From Pithys albifrons albifrons (lineage: Eukaryota; Chordata; Aves; Passeriformes; Thamnophilidae), in NCBI RefSeq assembly GCF_047495875.1, contig NC_092462.1, positions 28,102,523 to 28,166,522 of the forward strand: 64,000 nt of DNA, given 5' to 3'. Of this stretch, positions 37,122-64,000 are shown piece by piece. The translations under genes and the position numbers were made by a program. Every line of letters begins with the position of its first letter. Position 1 is the stretch's first letter. A model generated the notes under the pieces. It was given only the letters and a program-made list of their open reading frames with translations, had not been told where the DNA came from and searched no databases.

Positions 37122-38630
37122 TTTATTATAAATTTAGTATGAATGACCAATGGAAAAGTCACAATGGAGTACCAAGAACGTTTTATCAAAATTTTAGCAG
37201 CATTTAAACAGTAATAGATTCCCAGACTTCTCTGGGCACCCCTTGCCCTTTGCCTCCCACCCACTAAACAGTAACCTTCACTCAAATGTGCTTTCCAGAG
37301 GCACGCAGGGGACGCAGCTAGCCATTCTCCCCTGAGCTGCCATGAAAAAAATCTCATCCCAAATGCTGGTTACCATACAACCTCCATCCATACAAGGCCA
37401 GGCTCCCATCCCCTCCTTACAGTCAGCAGCACTGCAGGAGGCTGGCTGGCTGTGGTGTGGGATGGGACTTGCTGGGGGGGAGGTAACACCTGCTCACATC
37501 CTCCCCAAACGTTTCTCATACTGTCCCCTGCATGGATCAGCACTCCCATGGGTGCCCATTACCTTCAACCACAACACCAGGGCTAAGCCCATTTCCTACC
37601 CACTGCTGCCCTTCACTTCTGTACGTGGGGATGCCGTGCACCCCACAGCCCCGCTCCTGTACCTGAGTGTGTGCCTGTGGCTGGATGGACAGAAAATGGG
37701 GAGACTGACGGTCTGTTCTCCTGCAGGAATTGATAGCAGGGCAACTGGGAGCTGAGACTTGAAGGGGAATGGTAGAAGGTGAGCAGTGAGATACTGAAGT
37801 ATGAACCCACAAAATGAAGTCAGTCTACTGTCAGCTAATGTGAAGAACCATGGTCTACCTACTAAGTCACAAGAGCTAACTTTTTTGTGCGCACTTCTTT
37901 TTTTTTAAAGGTACATTAAGACATGAACAGTACTATCCCAGCCTTGCTGGCTGGAGCTTGGTGAAAATGTTGATTTAAAGGTGGGGAAACACAACACACG
38001 CTCACATGTGTAGACAACAACATAGTATCGGCAAGCTATTCCCCTGCTTCTTTGGTACTTCCTAAACTTTCTTATCCAAAATATATAAGGGAAATGCACC
38101 ATTTAAAAGTTACTGTTTGTAAGTATTTACACAGCCATAACCATCACGCTATGATACACAAAGATCAATATGATATGAACAAGTTATTTTATGAAAAGCA
38201 CTTCTGCACATTTTATTTTGTTCCAGTATCTTAATAGCTTTAAAAAATTCATGTGTTATGCAGTCCTGTACCTCGCTTCTTATATCAAATGGACAAGAAA
38301 CATTTCCTAATCCATACTCTTCTTCAAAAGATTAAAAAATAGCCACCAAAATGATACACTATGTACAAATTTTACTAAATATTAAATTCTAGGTAATTAT
38401 TTTCACCCCACTGATAATATAACTTAGGTATTGTTACCTACTATATGCATATATATTTCTTTAATATATAAGAAATGGCACCACATCACCATGTCACCAA
38501 TATGACACATTGTTATGTACAGTAGATAAGAAGTTAGATATGGAAGATGGATCCTCTTCGACTGCTTCGACAAGCTTCTCTCCTTGGTAGTAGCTTGGCC
38601 ATTTCACCTTTTCCCAGCAGAGGAGGCTCT
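37122..38630 (-). other. SLC20A2: Probable SLC20A2 3' untranslated region
   Basis: This is sequence following the SLC20A2 stop codon on the minus strand. AATAAA hexamers on that strand lie at 38212-38217 (about 415 bp after the stop) and at 37122-37127 (about 1.5 kb after the stop). The first 420 bases are AT-rich with several T- and A-runs, typical of a UTR. Which signal is used cannot be decided from the sequence. The left border given here assumes the distal one. Confidence 0.4.
38212..38217 (-). terminator. Candidate proximal poly(A) signal of SLC20A2
   Basis: The plus strand TTTATT is AATAAA in the direction of SLC20A2, about 415 bp beyond the stop codon. A TTTGTGTATC string about 55 bp further on could serve as the downstream element. 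Confidence 0.35.
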
Positions 38631-43798
<5,168 letters not shown>

Positions 43799-43883
43799 CT
43801 TGCAATGGGTGGAGCTTATTGGAATACCCACATTTGAGGCTACAAGTACCGTTAGCGCACACATTACTTCAATGCAAAATCCA
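43799..43883 (-). CDS. SLC20A2: SLC20A2 duplicated alternative exon (copy B)
   Basis: This is a diverged tandem copy of the exon at 44358-44442, lying downstream of it in transcript order. It has the same 85-bp length and phase: the first base T completes a Ser codon split by the upstream intron, and the exon ends in a complete AAG. The acceptor has a strong pyrimidine tract (CTGTCTTTTTTTTTATTTC, then TTCACAG), and the donor is GTATTG. It encodes GFCIEVMCALTVL and then VASNVGIPISSTHCK. It shares 19 of 28 residues with copy A. Glu, Ser and Thr at the places of human E575, S593 and T595 are kept, while nine mostly hydrophobic positions differ and two Cys are new. Of the 19 shared residues, 11 use a different codon. 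The open frame, splice sites and silent changes argue for a functional, mutually exclusive exon. Expression is not shown by sequence. Confidence 0.85.
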
Positions 43884-56320
<12,437 letters not shown>

Positions 56321-56909
56321 CTGACATCATTACCTCCATGGGCAAAGGATCCGAAGCAGGCTGTCAAAATCTGGAGGAAGTGGAAAAGTAGATGGACCTG
56401 AGATGTGTCTTTCTCTTCCTTATCCTCTTCCACAGGATCAGCTGGGGGGCGGTTAGGTTCTGCAAGTTCAGAAGCCAACTTCATTTCCACCCCACCTTCC
56501 TCTGCCTCGATCTCTGCCTCAGCCACTGCATTGCAATAGCTGGAGTAGCTGTCATAGCGGACTCGCTTCTTGGAGTAGGAAACGGTGTCTCCTACTAACT
56601 TCTCACTGTCCTCTGGAGTTGACGTATCCGCTGCCTTAAAGGAGGAATGCACAGGCATGCCACAAATAGCAGCAGTGTAACAAGTATAACTGTTGTTGCG
56701 TCGTAAGAGTTTGTAGTTGTTTTCTGGAGTGGGCCTCTCGTCATTGGCCCTGTCCAGGTGTATTTTATGGAGCAAGTCTTTGTATAAACCTGAGTCCTTG
56801 TGCACAGTGTGATAAACATGGCCATCACTCCTCACGTGGCCATCAAAGCTGAAGGTGCCATTGGAAACAGGTGATTTCACCGAGGTGTGCGTCACTGAAA
56901 ATGCCCTTC
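56321..56909 (-). CDS. SLC20A2: SLC20A2 large loop exon (residues ~313-507)
   Basis: This 589-bp exon encodes most of the large cytosolic loop and the start of the second transport repeat. It opens after GCCTTTTTAG (the first two bases complete Gly ~312) and ends AG/GTAAGA, splitting Ser 508. Loop landmarks are [39 protein letters not shown] and [20 protein letters not shown], followed by an acidic stretch ([11 protein letters not shown]). It ends with [20 protein letters not shown] and NDV. The His of AHGG falls at human H502 and the Gly of FGSF at G498, both tied to PiT-2 function or disease. The loop sequence is PiT-2-like and not PiT-1-like. No frameshift is present. Confidence 0.98.
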
Positions 56910-58275
56910 CTAAAAAGGCGGAGATCCAGAGTTTTTATTTATACAAAATGCAATAGAAAAGCCCCCTCCCTCCAACTTTGCAAGACAGTAATGTGGCCAC
57001 CATCTGAGAATACAGGACAGAGATCAATTTGCACTACATGCAGTGAATAAGCCAAGATTCAATATACTACAAAATAAACTCTCTCATCTTCTGCACAAAA
57101 AGAGCTTTGTTCCAGTGTTGTGTATCTCCACACAGGCTGTATGACCTGCAGAAGTCACTTGGGATCCACTATACGAATGTGATACTTGATGGTTAAATCC
57201 TCAGGTTCTTTGAAAAAACAATTTCCATTTCTGAGGATTTCTCTACACTGACTAGGAATAATTAGGATTTCTGAAAGGTGGTTTACTGCTATTTCATACT
57301 GAATATGAGGTCACCTATGTGTAAGAGACACTTACATAGCTTTTAAAAATAATTTAAAACCATAGAGAGCAAAAAAGTTCATGTACCGTTTCCTCAGCTA
57401 CTGCAATGTTTTCTAAATCTTACTTCTATGAACATGATGATAATTATCCACTCTGCATCCATTTAATATGCTGTAGGACTCACATCAAAATGTATCATAG
57501 GCAGCATTTCTGAAGAAACTATCTTTTTAATTTCCTGACTTCCTGGATTTCCTCGGTGCAACATTCAGAACTGGGTTTACGTATTTTTAAACTGGAGGCA
57601 CACACTCAAAGGGCTCCACGTCACGACTTATTTGATTTGGTAAGAATCAGCTGAACATATTGGGCATTTATTAACCAAATTACAGGGTTGTGTAGATGTT
57701 AGTAAAGTGATATCAAAGTCAGCAGACCGCTAAGTGGAGGGGGGTGATCCTACCACAGGGGAGAACAAAAAGACCTTTATGCACACAAGTCTACTTCTTT
57801 AAATATATATTCAGAAAACAATGCGTGAGATTTTTCTAGTGAACACGCTCCAAATGGTCATACATTTGTCAAATAAAGTCCAAATCTTTTCATCTTCTGT
57901 TGTAGTATGCTAGTTATCTTTATGTATAATTTAACCTTCACACATCAGCAATCTGCGTTCTCTGTATTTTTCCACTGCTTGAAAGGATGGAAATACCATT
58001 AAGGATACAAAGTAAAGCAAAGCAAAAAGGCAAGTAATTTTTTTTTCAGCTGTTTCTAAAATTGAAATACAGCCAAACAAAATGTAATTGATTTTCAGTC
58101 CTCTCTAGAAAATGCCACTTATAAATGAGAATCTTTCCAAACAAGTGCTGAACAGGGACTCGAGCTGGAAATCCCAAACACTAACTTACTATTTACAACA
58201 GAGACCTACTTGCAGTTAAGAAACCTCATTGAAACAGGAGAAAGACAAACCCTCTGTGTTGTCTTAGTTTCTCAC
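56910..58275 (-). other. SLC20A2: SLC20A2 intron (1.4 kb)
   Basis: The intron has borders GTGAGA and TTTTTAG. It is AT-rich unique sequence, and I see nothing else in it. Confidence 0.8.
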
Positions 58276-58479
58276 CATATGGTACACGTGGATGGTTTCC
58301 ATTAGCAATAGTATCTGATGTCCCAGCAGCTTCTGTTACTGAGCCAGTAAGGGGAATTGTGCTCTCATCAGATGCTTTGGCACCAGGAAGCTCTTTAAAG
58401 ACTGGTGTTTCTTCATCTTGAATTTTATCAAGACTTTCATCTGATATCCTTGACAGTGCAGCATCTTTCTTTAACCGGC
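58276..58479 (-). CDS. SLC20A2: SLC20A2 loop exon (residues ~245-311)
   Basis: This exon encodes the first part of the cytosolic loop. It opens after TTATTTCCTTAG, and its first two bases complete Ser ~244. It reads [20 protein letters not shown], then [20 protein letters not shown], then [15 protein letters not shown], and ends at PRVPYG, with the donor GTGAGA splitting the Gly codon. [10 protein letters not shown] and STIPLTG match human PiT-2, while the segment after [10 protein letters not shown] is variable, as usual in this loop. It is rich in Ser, Asp and Glu with no membrane segment, consistent with a cytosolic regulatory region. Confidence 0.95.
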
Positions 58480-59179
58480 CTAAGGAAATAACAGGGCTGT
58501 AATTTTAAACCCAACCTACATCACTAGTACCCAAGTTTTCACTGTTTGCATCAACAGCATAGTTTAATGTAGATACAATAACATGGCTCCATTTCATACA
58601 TACATTCTTTATTTATTTCTCTTATTTCATGTGAGAAAATTCTAGAGCATCTTTCTTTCTTTCTGTAAAATTCACTAAAGTAGGTAACTGAAGTAAAACA
58701 CTGAGCTGTTCATCTATTAATGAAATCTGAAACTTTTCTCTGCATTTTAAATGCTGTATTTGTTCAAAGTAGCAAAGCAAATAAGCACAAACAAGCTAAG
58801 AGCTGTGATCGGCTCAACTTACTGTAAAGTTAAAGAAGCCACTTAAAGATGATCATTCTGCCAGGATTTTAATCTTTAACATTTCCTTAATAAAATATAA
58901 ACCTGGTTATATTCCAGGTTTTATTGTCCTGTTTCTGCTTAGACTCTAGAAGTGAGCACTGCAAAGGATTGCGTAACAAGGCTTTGAATTTCTACCACTG
59001 CAGATTTTTAAGCACATTATACACATACATGAGGAACAGTTTAAGCACATCCTGCCTGTGGGTGGGGCTCCACTAGGTAATCTCAAAGACTGACCTACAC
59101 CTCTCAAAGGCCCTTTCACCTCTGAAAGGTATTTTTCCATCATTTTACATCACTCACATTTCATCAAACAACTACTTAC
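58480..59179 (-). other. SLC20A2: SLC20A2 intron (700 bp)
   Basis: The intron has borders GTAAGT and ATTTCCTTAG. No other feature is seen. Confidence 0.8.
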
Positions 59180-59296
59180 TTTCTATTTTTCTCTTCATCC
59201 AGGGACACACAAAAATCCAGACTAAGACAGCAAATACTAAGGACACGCCAACTGATATTAGAGCAATGGCCCACATCGGAAGTATCAGTCCCAGTA
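59180..59296 (-). CDS. SLC20A2: SLC20A2 exon (residues ~206-243)
   Basis: This exon opens after CTTTGTCTTCACAG, and its first two bases complete Val ~205. It encodes [20 protein letters not shown], then [18 protein letters not shown], a long membrane segment followed by a basic cytosolic turn that leads into the large loop. It ends GAAA/GTAAGT, a consensus donor. The sequence fits human PiT-2 ([12 protein letters not shown], then FVCPWMRRKI) as I remember it. Confidence 0.96.
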
Positions 59297-61311
59297 CTGT
59301 GAAGACAAAGAAGAAAAGCCCAAGCAAACCATAAATTAACATGACTTAATTAGCCCAGGCAGTGGAAGAGCAGTCTGTTGCAGAAAAGCCAGTGTTCACT
59401 ATGTATTGAAAACTAAGATGAATGAGCTGATGACTTTTATCATGTCCATTACTGCAGTATTCAAAAGTCTCGTTGAAATGGAAACATTTGCAGGTTTAGT
59501 CTTCCAATTTTCTCTTAGCCCACCATAACCTTATTTCCAAATAAGCTGAGGGTAAAACCCCCATGTCAGGACTGCTAAAACAAGTTTGCAGTAATTTTAT
59601 ACATTAATGCATGTTAAACCATGTTGCCCATTAGGGTAAGTATTTATCTGACCTTTGCTCTGGTCAATAAAGCCTGATGCTTAGCTTAATCTAAGCCATT
59701 ATTTGCTTATGATATTAACTTAATGCAGCACTTGAGAGCTGAGGTTTCAGTCCTGCAATGCACAACCACCTCAATAACTCATGTTCCTGTAAGTATTCCC
59801 CAAGCAGAGCTCCTTGTGGTTGTTCAATGAAACTATCTGACTCTTAATGAAAAAAGAGCTTGGACTCTGGTCTTTCAAATCCTTATACACATTGCCTATC
59901 TTGAAACCTATGTGATAACTTCACCCTTGGGAGTAAATTTTGCCAGGACAGAGGCCTTGGAGAGTAAATATGTATTTCCCGAGTATCAAAAACGGAGTCC
60001 CACCCTTTTATTCACACATATTAGAGACTGCTAAGCTGAAACAGAAGGGACATTAAGATTCTTATTTATTTTGCTCAATGAGTCACTGCAGAGTGCCTGA
60101 CCTACTTCTGTAGTACAACTAATGAGGAAATATTGGTTACACAGCTGATTTACTGTTAAACATCTTTGATACATAGCCAGTAAGACTTAAGAAAAAGGAG
60201 TAGTTACGTTATCTTCAAATGGGGAATGTCTTTTTATTAATTTCAGTAATGCTATGCTATGGAGTAGTCTACCAACTGCATTTATCTAGTCCATCTAGTG
60301 TGTTGAGTTTTAGAGAAAACAAATCTCCGTTTAAAAAAGGTCACTTTCTAAGCCTGTTTCCTTAATTTAGGGCCACATTCAGGAGTCTGTCTTCAACTGC
60401 CTGTTCATTCATGGCTCTGGGGCAATAATCTACTCTAAAGATAACATTTAATGACCACAGCATCCAACAAAGTATTTGAGATCACTGAACATCTTTTTTC
60501 TAAACTCTTTTGCTACAACTCTTTTGAGTGTTTAAATGTACACTGCTTAAATAAAGTAAACTATAAAAATATAAATGCAAATATATAACCACAAAATGTG
60601 TGAATATAAACATAAAGATCAAATATATAAATTCAAATAATATAAAAATATGTATTCATATAAAAATTTTGATAAACACAAACATATAAGTGCACATAAA
60701 ATATACAAAACCATTAAAAAGTCCTTCAACTTAATTTCCTTCTACTGAGTTGGAATGAAGACACAACACTAAGGAAAGAAGATGCATTCAATGCAGAAAT
60801 AGGCTGCAGAAAGAGTCTTGGGGTTTCTTATCATTAAAGGGAAATTAAGTAAATTTAAATAACAGTCACCCTGCCAGACCTGCCAGAAGAGTGACTCTGC
60901 TGATGCCAGCGGAGCAACAGTATTACACTGAGTGCAAACAGCCTACCCGTTCTTAGGCTGTGCTCTGAACCTTCCCTCCACAACATACATAACATCTCTG
61001 AGAGCTCAGCAAGTGTTCAGATTCATGAAGCCAAAGCAGGCAGCTCAGTAACTTCCCTTCCTTTAAAGAGGGATTTTTTTTGTAGCTATGCTCTTCCCCA
61101 CTACCCAGAGTGATCAGGAGGGTGTGATAACACCACACTCACAAATAGAAGCATGAGGGGAGGTGAATGATTTTCGCTTGCCCTCATTAACTCCTAACAT
61201 AGGAGACAAGCCTGTGGTGTTGGTGGCTACCTGACAGCACACTGGCAGAGCATCCTCATGCACTGCGGGAAAACTCCCTCCCGTGCCTCTCACCATGGAT
61301 GGCTCACTCAC
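59297..61311 (-). other. SLC20A2: SLC20A2 intron (2.0 kb)
   Basis: The intron has borders GTGAGT and GTCTTCACAG. It includes an AT-rich low-complexity stretch at 60540-60720 composed of irregular ATATAAA-type words. No gene or mobile element is seen. Confidence 0.8.
60540..60720. repeat. AT-rich low-complexity stretch
   Basis: About 180 bp consist almost entirely of A and T, with recurring ATATAAA, CATAAA and AAATATATAA words without a fixed period. It lies in an SLC20A2 intron. Confidence 0.75.
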
Positions 61312-61408
61312 CTGGTGCCCCTGTGTACATGATGGAAAACACATTAATAGCTATGGTAGCAGCATAAAACACTGGAAGTGCGCGGAGACCATTGGGTACA
61401 GGGTCTTC
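61312..61408 (-). CDS. SLC20A2: SLC20A2 exon (residues ~173-204)
   Basis: This exon opens after TTATTTCTATGCAG in phase 0 and encodes [20 protein letters not shown], then [12 protein letters not shown]. It ends G/GTGAGT, splitting Val ~205. It carries the extracellular-side EDPVPNGLR linker and a membrane helix conserved throughout the vertebrate PiT-2 family. The frame is intact. Confidence 0.96.
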
Positions 61409-63330
61409 CTGCATAGAAATAATGAGAAAAAGGAAACATTAGATAGATTTTGCACCAGATTAATGTCAGCATGAACTACCATGAGGAAAACGTGCTCCCG
61501 AGCCAGTGCTTCTGGGGAAGCTTGACATTGTTGAAGGAAACCAGGGAGACAGGTTGTAGTTTCAGGTCAGCTGCAGACCTGCTGAGCAACCTGGTGGCAG
61601 GTTTCTTTTTGCAAGTGTGTCCTTATCTATTTTTGTCTCCAAGATGAGGAATCCCTTTCACTCAGCATGACTGAAGGGTGCCGAGCAGGAGAGGGCTCTG
61701 ATGTTTTGGGACAAAACTACAAGCATCAATGCAACACATCCATCTTGAAATCTTACTCCTAACCTCTCAGTTTTTACTATGACAGCCTGGCACTTTATAC
61801 CAGCTAAGAGAAACCTCTGAAATAGTAAGTGTCTGGCTGTGCGGAACAGGTACCATACATAAAGTGAGCATGCAGTGTTTAGCCTGCTGCCCACTGCAGC
61901 CTCGTACCCTCAGCACTTACAAGGAAAGACTCAGCTGACAGTGCAGCGGAAACACACCATGTGAGCCACGGACAAAGCCTTTGTGAGGAGACTGCCTTGG
62001 CCTTTTGAGGGGCTCTCAGTGTTTGCAAAGAGCCTGGCGAAGCTGAGAGCTGGCTAATGCGGTTTTGTTTCTTGCTGCCATGAGATAGAAAAGGGAGCTG
62101 AGAAAAGGCTGCAGCTGCCCTGTCCTATGCCCCAGTCCCAAAGCGTGATGCAGCATGGGCTGTATTTGCAGGGCCAGCTGCTACTCACAGACACCCCCAA
62201 CGAAGGCATGAAGCCCTATAACAGGCCATGGACTCACAAGCTAGAAAGCTGCCTTTTTTATAATGCCACAGGCTGCTACCTGCTTATGGCAGAAGCTCTA
62301 CAGATCTTACTACTGTGTGAATGGCACAGATGGCAGTGGGAATGCAATGTCCTTAACTTGAACTTTTTCTGCCCCTTGAATGCTTAAATAAGTGGCTTTA
62401 ATATCAGAGTTCATGTATTTTCTTGACTAATTTCTTAGGTTGCTAAGTTTTGAATACTATAGTGGAACCTTTCCTCATCCTTTATGCAACTTGAGTAATT
62501 TTTCGTTCAAAGCTGAGTCTGATTAAATCTATCATCTGTTTTTATCACTGACATTTATTTAGATCAGAAATAAAGAATGATGAAGCTGAGGTTACAGGTG
62601 GTGCTATTTATGGCAAAAGAATTAATCCCTCATCTATTTAAGTTCCTTGTATAACTGCTAATATAGTGTCCCTTATTTTAGGTCATTGTCATGTGCTACA
62701 CTTGCCCATTTTAGCAAGCTGAATGGCGTGAGAGAAATGGAAAAAAGCAGATAAAAGTGTTCTGGTTTCCAGTTCATGCTGGGTGGCAAGCAAGTAATCG
62801 TTGTCACTGGAGATACGTGGACTGATGTTACCTCAGATCACTAAACCCCATTGATTCAGGTTTCTCGAGAATCTACGAAATATGCAGATGCCCATCTTCT
62901 AACGTCTGATGTGCTGTAAAACCAAAGCTTAAAATTTCACAACTATAAAATACCAATTAGAGTATCTCCAAGAGAGCACTGCTCTGTTTAAATAGCAGTC
63001 AGAGGAGCTATTGCAAGGCTTAGTCAATGCCAGCAAGCTTGTACTAATACAGAAGCACTCTCAATGTACCATCTTCTGACCAAAGAGAATATACAATAAT
63101 AATTATTACACAGCACCTTCTAAGCCTCAAATACTGGTAAAATTACTTCCTTCAAGCTTTCAGAACTACTGAAAGCAAGTACAGTTCAAATGGGTGTTAA
63201 AAAAAATGACTGGTCTCCTGTCCAAAAAGCAAGCCACAGACTTTCAACTCTGGAAATGCCAGCACTCAAATGGGAAGCTATAACACAACCTTCACAGTAA
63301 GCACACATTATGACAGTGACATTTCTTTAC
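61409..63330 (-). other. SLC20A2: SLC20A2 intron (1.9 kb)
   Basis: The intron has borders GTAAAG and TCTATGCAG. I see no further feature. Short open frames here have no recognisable content. Confidence 0.8.
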
Positions 63331-63416
63331 CTTGTTTAGAATGAAGAATCTAATCAGGACAAAGAGGACTCCAGACATCAAGCCAGATAACAGTGGGGAA
63401 ATAAACCAAGAGGCAA
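63331..63416 (-). CDS. SLC20A2: SLC20A2 exon (residues ~145-172), first in window
   Basis: This exon opens after TTTTCTTCAACACAG. Its first two bases complete Val ~144 from an upstream exon outside the window. It encodes [20 protein letters not shown], then IRFFILNK, a membrane helix of the first transport repeat, and ends AAG/GTAAAG in phase 0. [10 protein letters not shown] is a hallmark of PiT transporters. Confidence 0.96.
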
Positions 63417-64000
63417 CTGTGTTGAAGAAAATAAATAATGAAACTTGAAATAAACAGTATTCTTGCATAATAGTTAATTAAGTCATTAACAAGCAATAAA
63501 TTTAAAACAGTTATTGTACGACTAGAATGAATGCTCTGTATGTTTACTTACAACTGATGCAACTCAGTGTCCACTGACACTAACGTTGAAGTAACGCTAG
63601 GCACCGTTAGAAACGTCAGCCAAAAGCATTTCCTGATCATTTTTCAAGTTTAGCAATCAAATCCATCATAAAAGTTCCTTGTAGTTTGAATCAGAGTAGA
63701 CCAAGAAACCCTTGTAATTTCCTAATCACCACAACCACAAATGTTGCATGCAAGTGGAATGTTGCTCACAGGGGAAGAGTCTCAATTTCCAAAATGTCAT
63801 AGAAGCACCAATTATAACGTATAATGTGCATACATGTTTTGTAGGCCAGCACTGCAATTGTCCAGGACTGATTTAACTGAAGTAGGTGGCAAAACTCCCA
63901 CAGATTCCAATAAAACCAGATATGGGCAGCACTCTGGAAACCTCATCCAGAGTGATTTATTGTTTGCCGCATGGTTAACAGATTGATTTTGCTGTCACTG
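63417..64000 (-). other. SLC20A2: SLC20A2 intron continuing beyond the window
   Basis: The upstream exon that should encode the preceding region (with a THC motif of the first repeat) is not present in these 584 bases, so this is intron that continues to the right of the window. Confidence 0.7.

Noticed and set aside
43799..43883. Copy B as an assembly duplicate of copy A
   Set aside because: The flanking intron sequences are not duplicated, and the exons differ at many silent and nine amino-acid positions, so it is a true old duplication.

Overview
The window is vertebrate nuclear DNA, most likely from a bird. It has short exons with GT-AG borders, long introns, a CpG-island promoter and few interspersed repeats. 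The only clear transposons are two 5'-truncated CR1 fragments of the sauropsid/avian type. There is no operon structure and no sign of bacterial or viral genes. Most open frames are chance frames in introns or intergenic DNA.

Two protein-coding genes are supported, arranged tail to tail. FAM241A (human alias C4orf32) lies on the plus strand. Its first coding exon sits in a CpG island at 1843-1950, a 12.7 kb intron follows, and the second coding exon is at 14686-14925. The product is a 115-residue protein with a hydrophobic C-terminus. The 3' part of SLC20A2, encoding the sodium-phosphate symporter PiT-2, lies on the minus strand from 63416 down to the stop codon at 38631-38633. Eight constitutive coding exons can be placed to the base, and they encode roughly residues 144-652 in human numbering. 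The N-terminal exons lie beyond the right edge. Between the two genes is about 18-20 kb without a recognisable gene. It holds a degenerate ~104-bp higher-order minisatellite and a deleted 5S rRNA pseudogene.

The most interesting object is a second copy of one SLC20A2 exon. The canonical 85-bp exon at 44358-44442 carries the residues known in human PiT-2 as E575, S593 and T595. A diverged copy of exactly the same length and phase lies 474 bp downstream at 43799-43883. The copy has intact splice sites and an open frame. It keeps 19 of 28 residues, including E575, S593 and T595, and 11 of those 19 codons differ silently. Because 85 is not a multiple of three, using both copies or neither shifts the frame. 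This points to mutually exclusive splicing that swaps one segment of the transport core, giving two forms of the phosphate transporter. I do not know of a description of this exon pair in PiT-2.

Further structures include a purine-rich transcript tract just upstream of the exon pair, a 57-bp alternating purine-pyrimidine (Z-DNA-prone) tract in the large SLC20A2 intron, short tandem duplications in the FAM241A intron, and an AT-rich palindrome with clustered TAATTA cores in the intergenic region.
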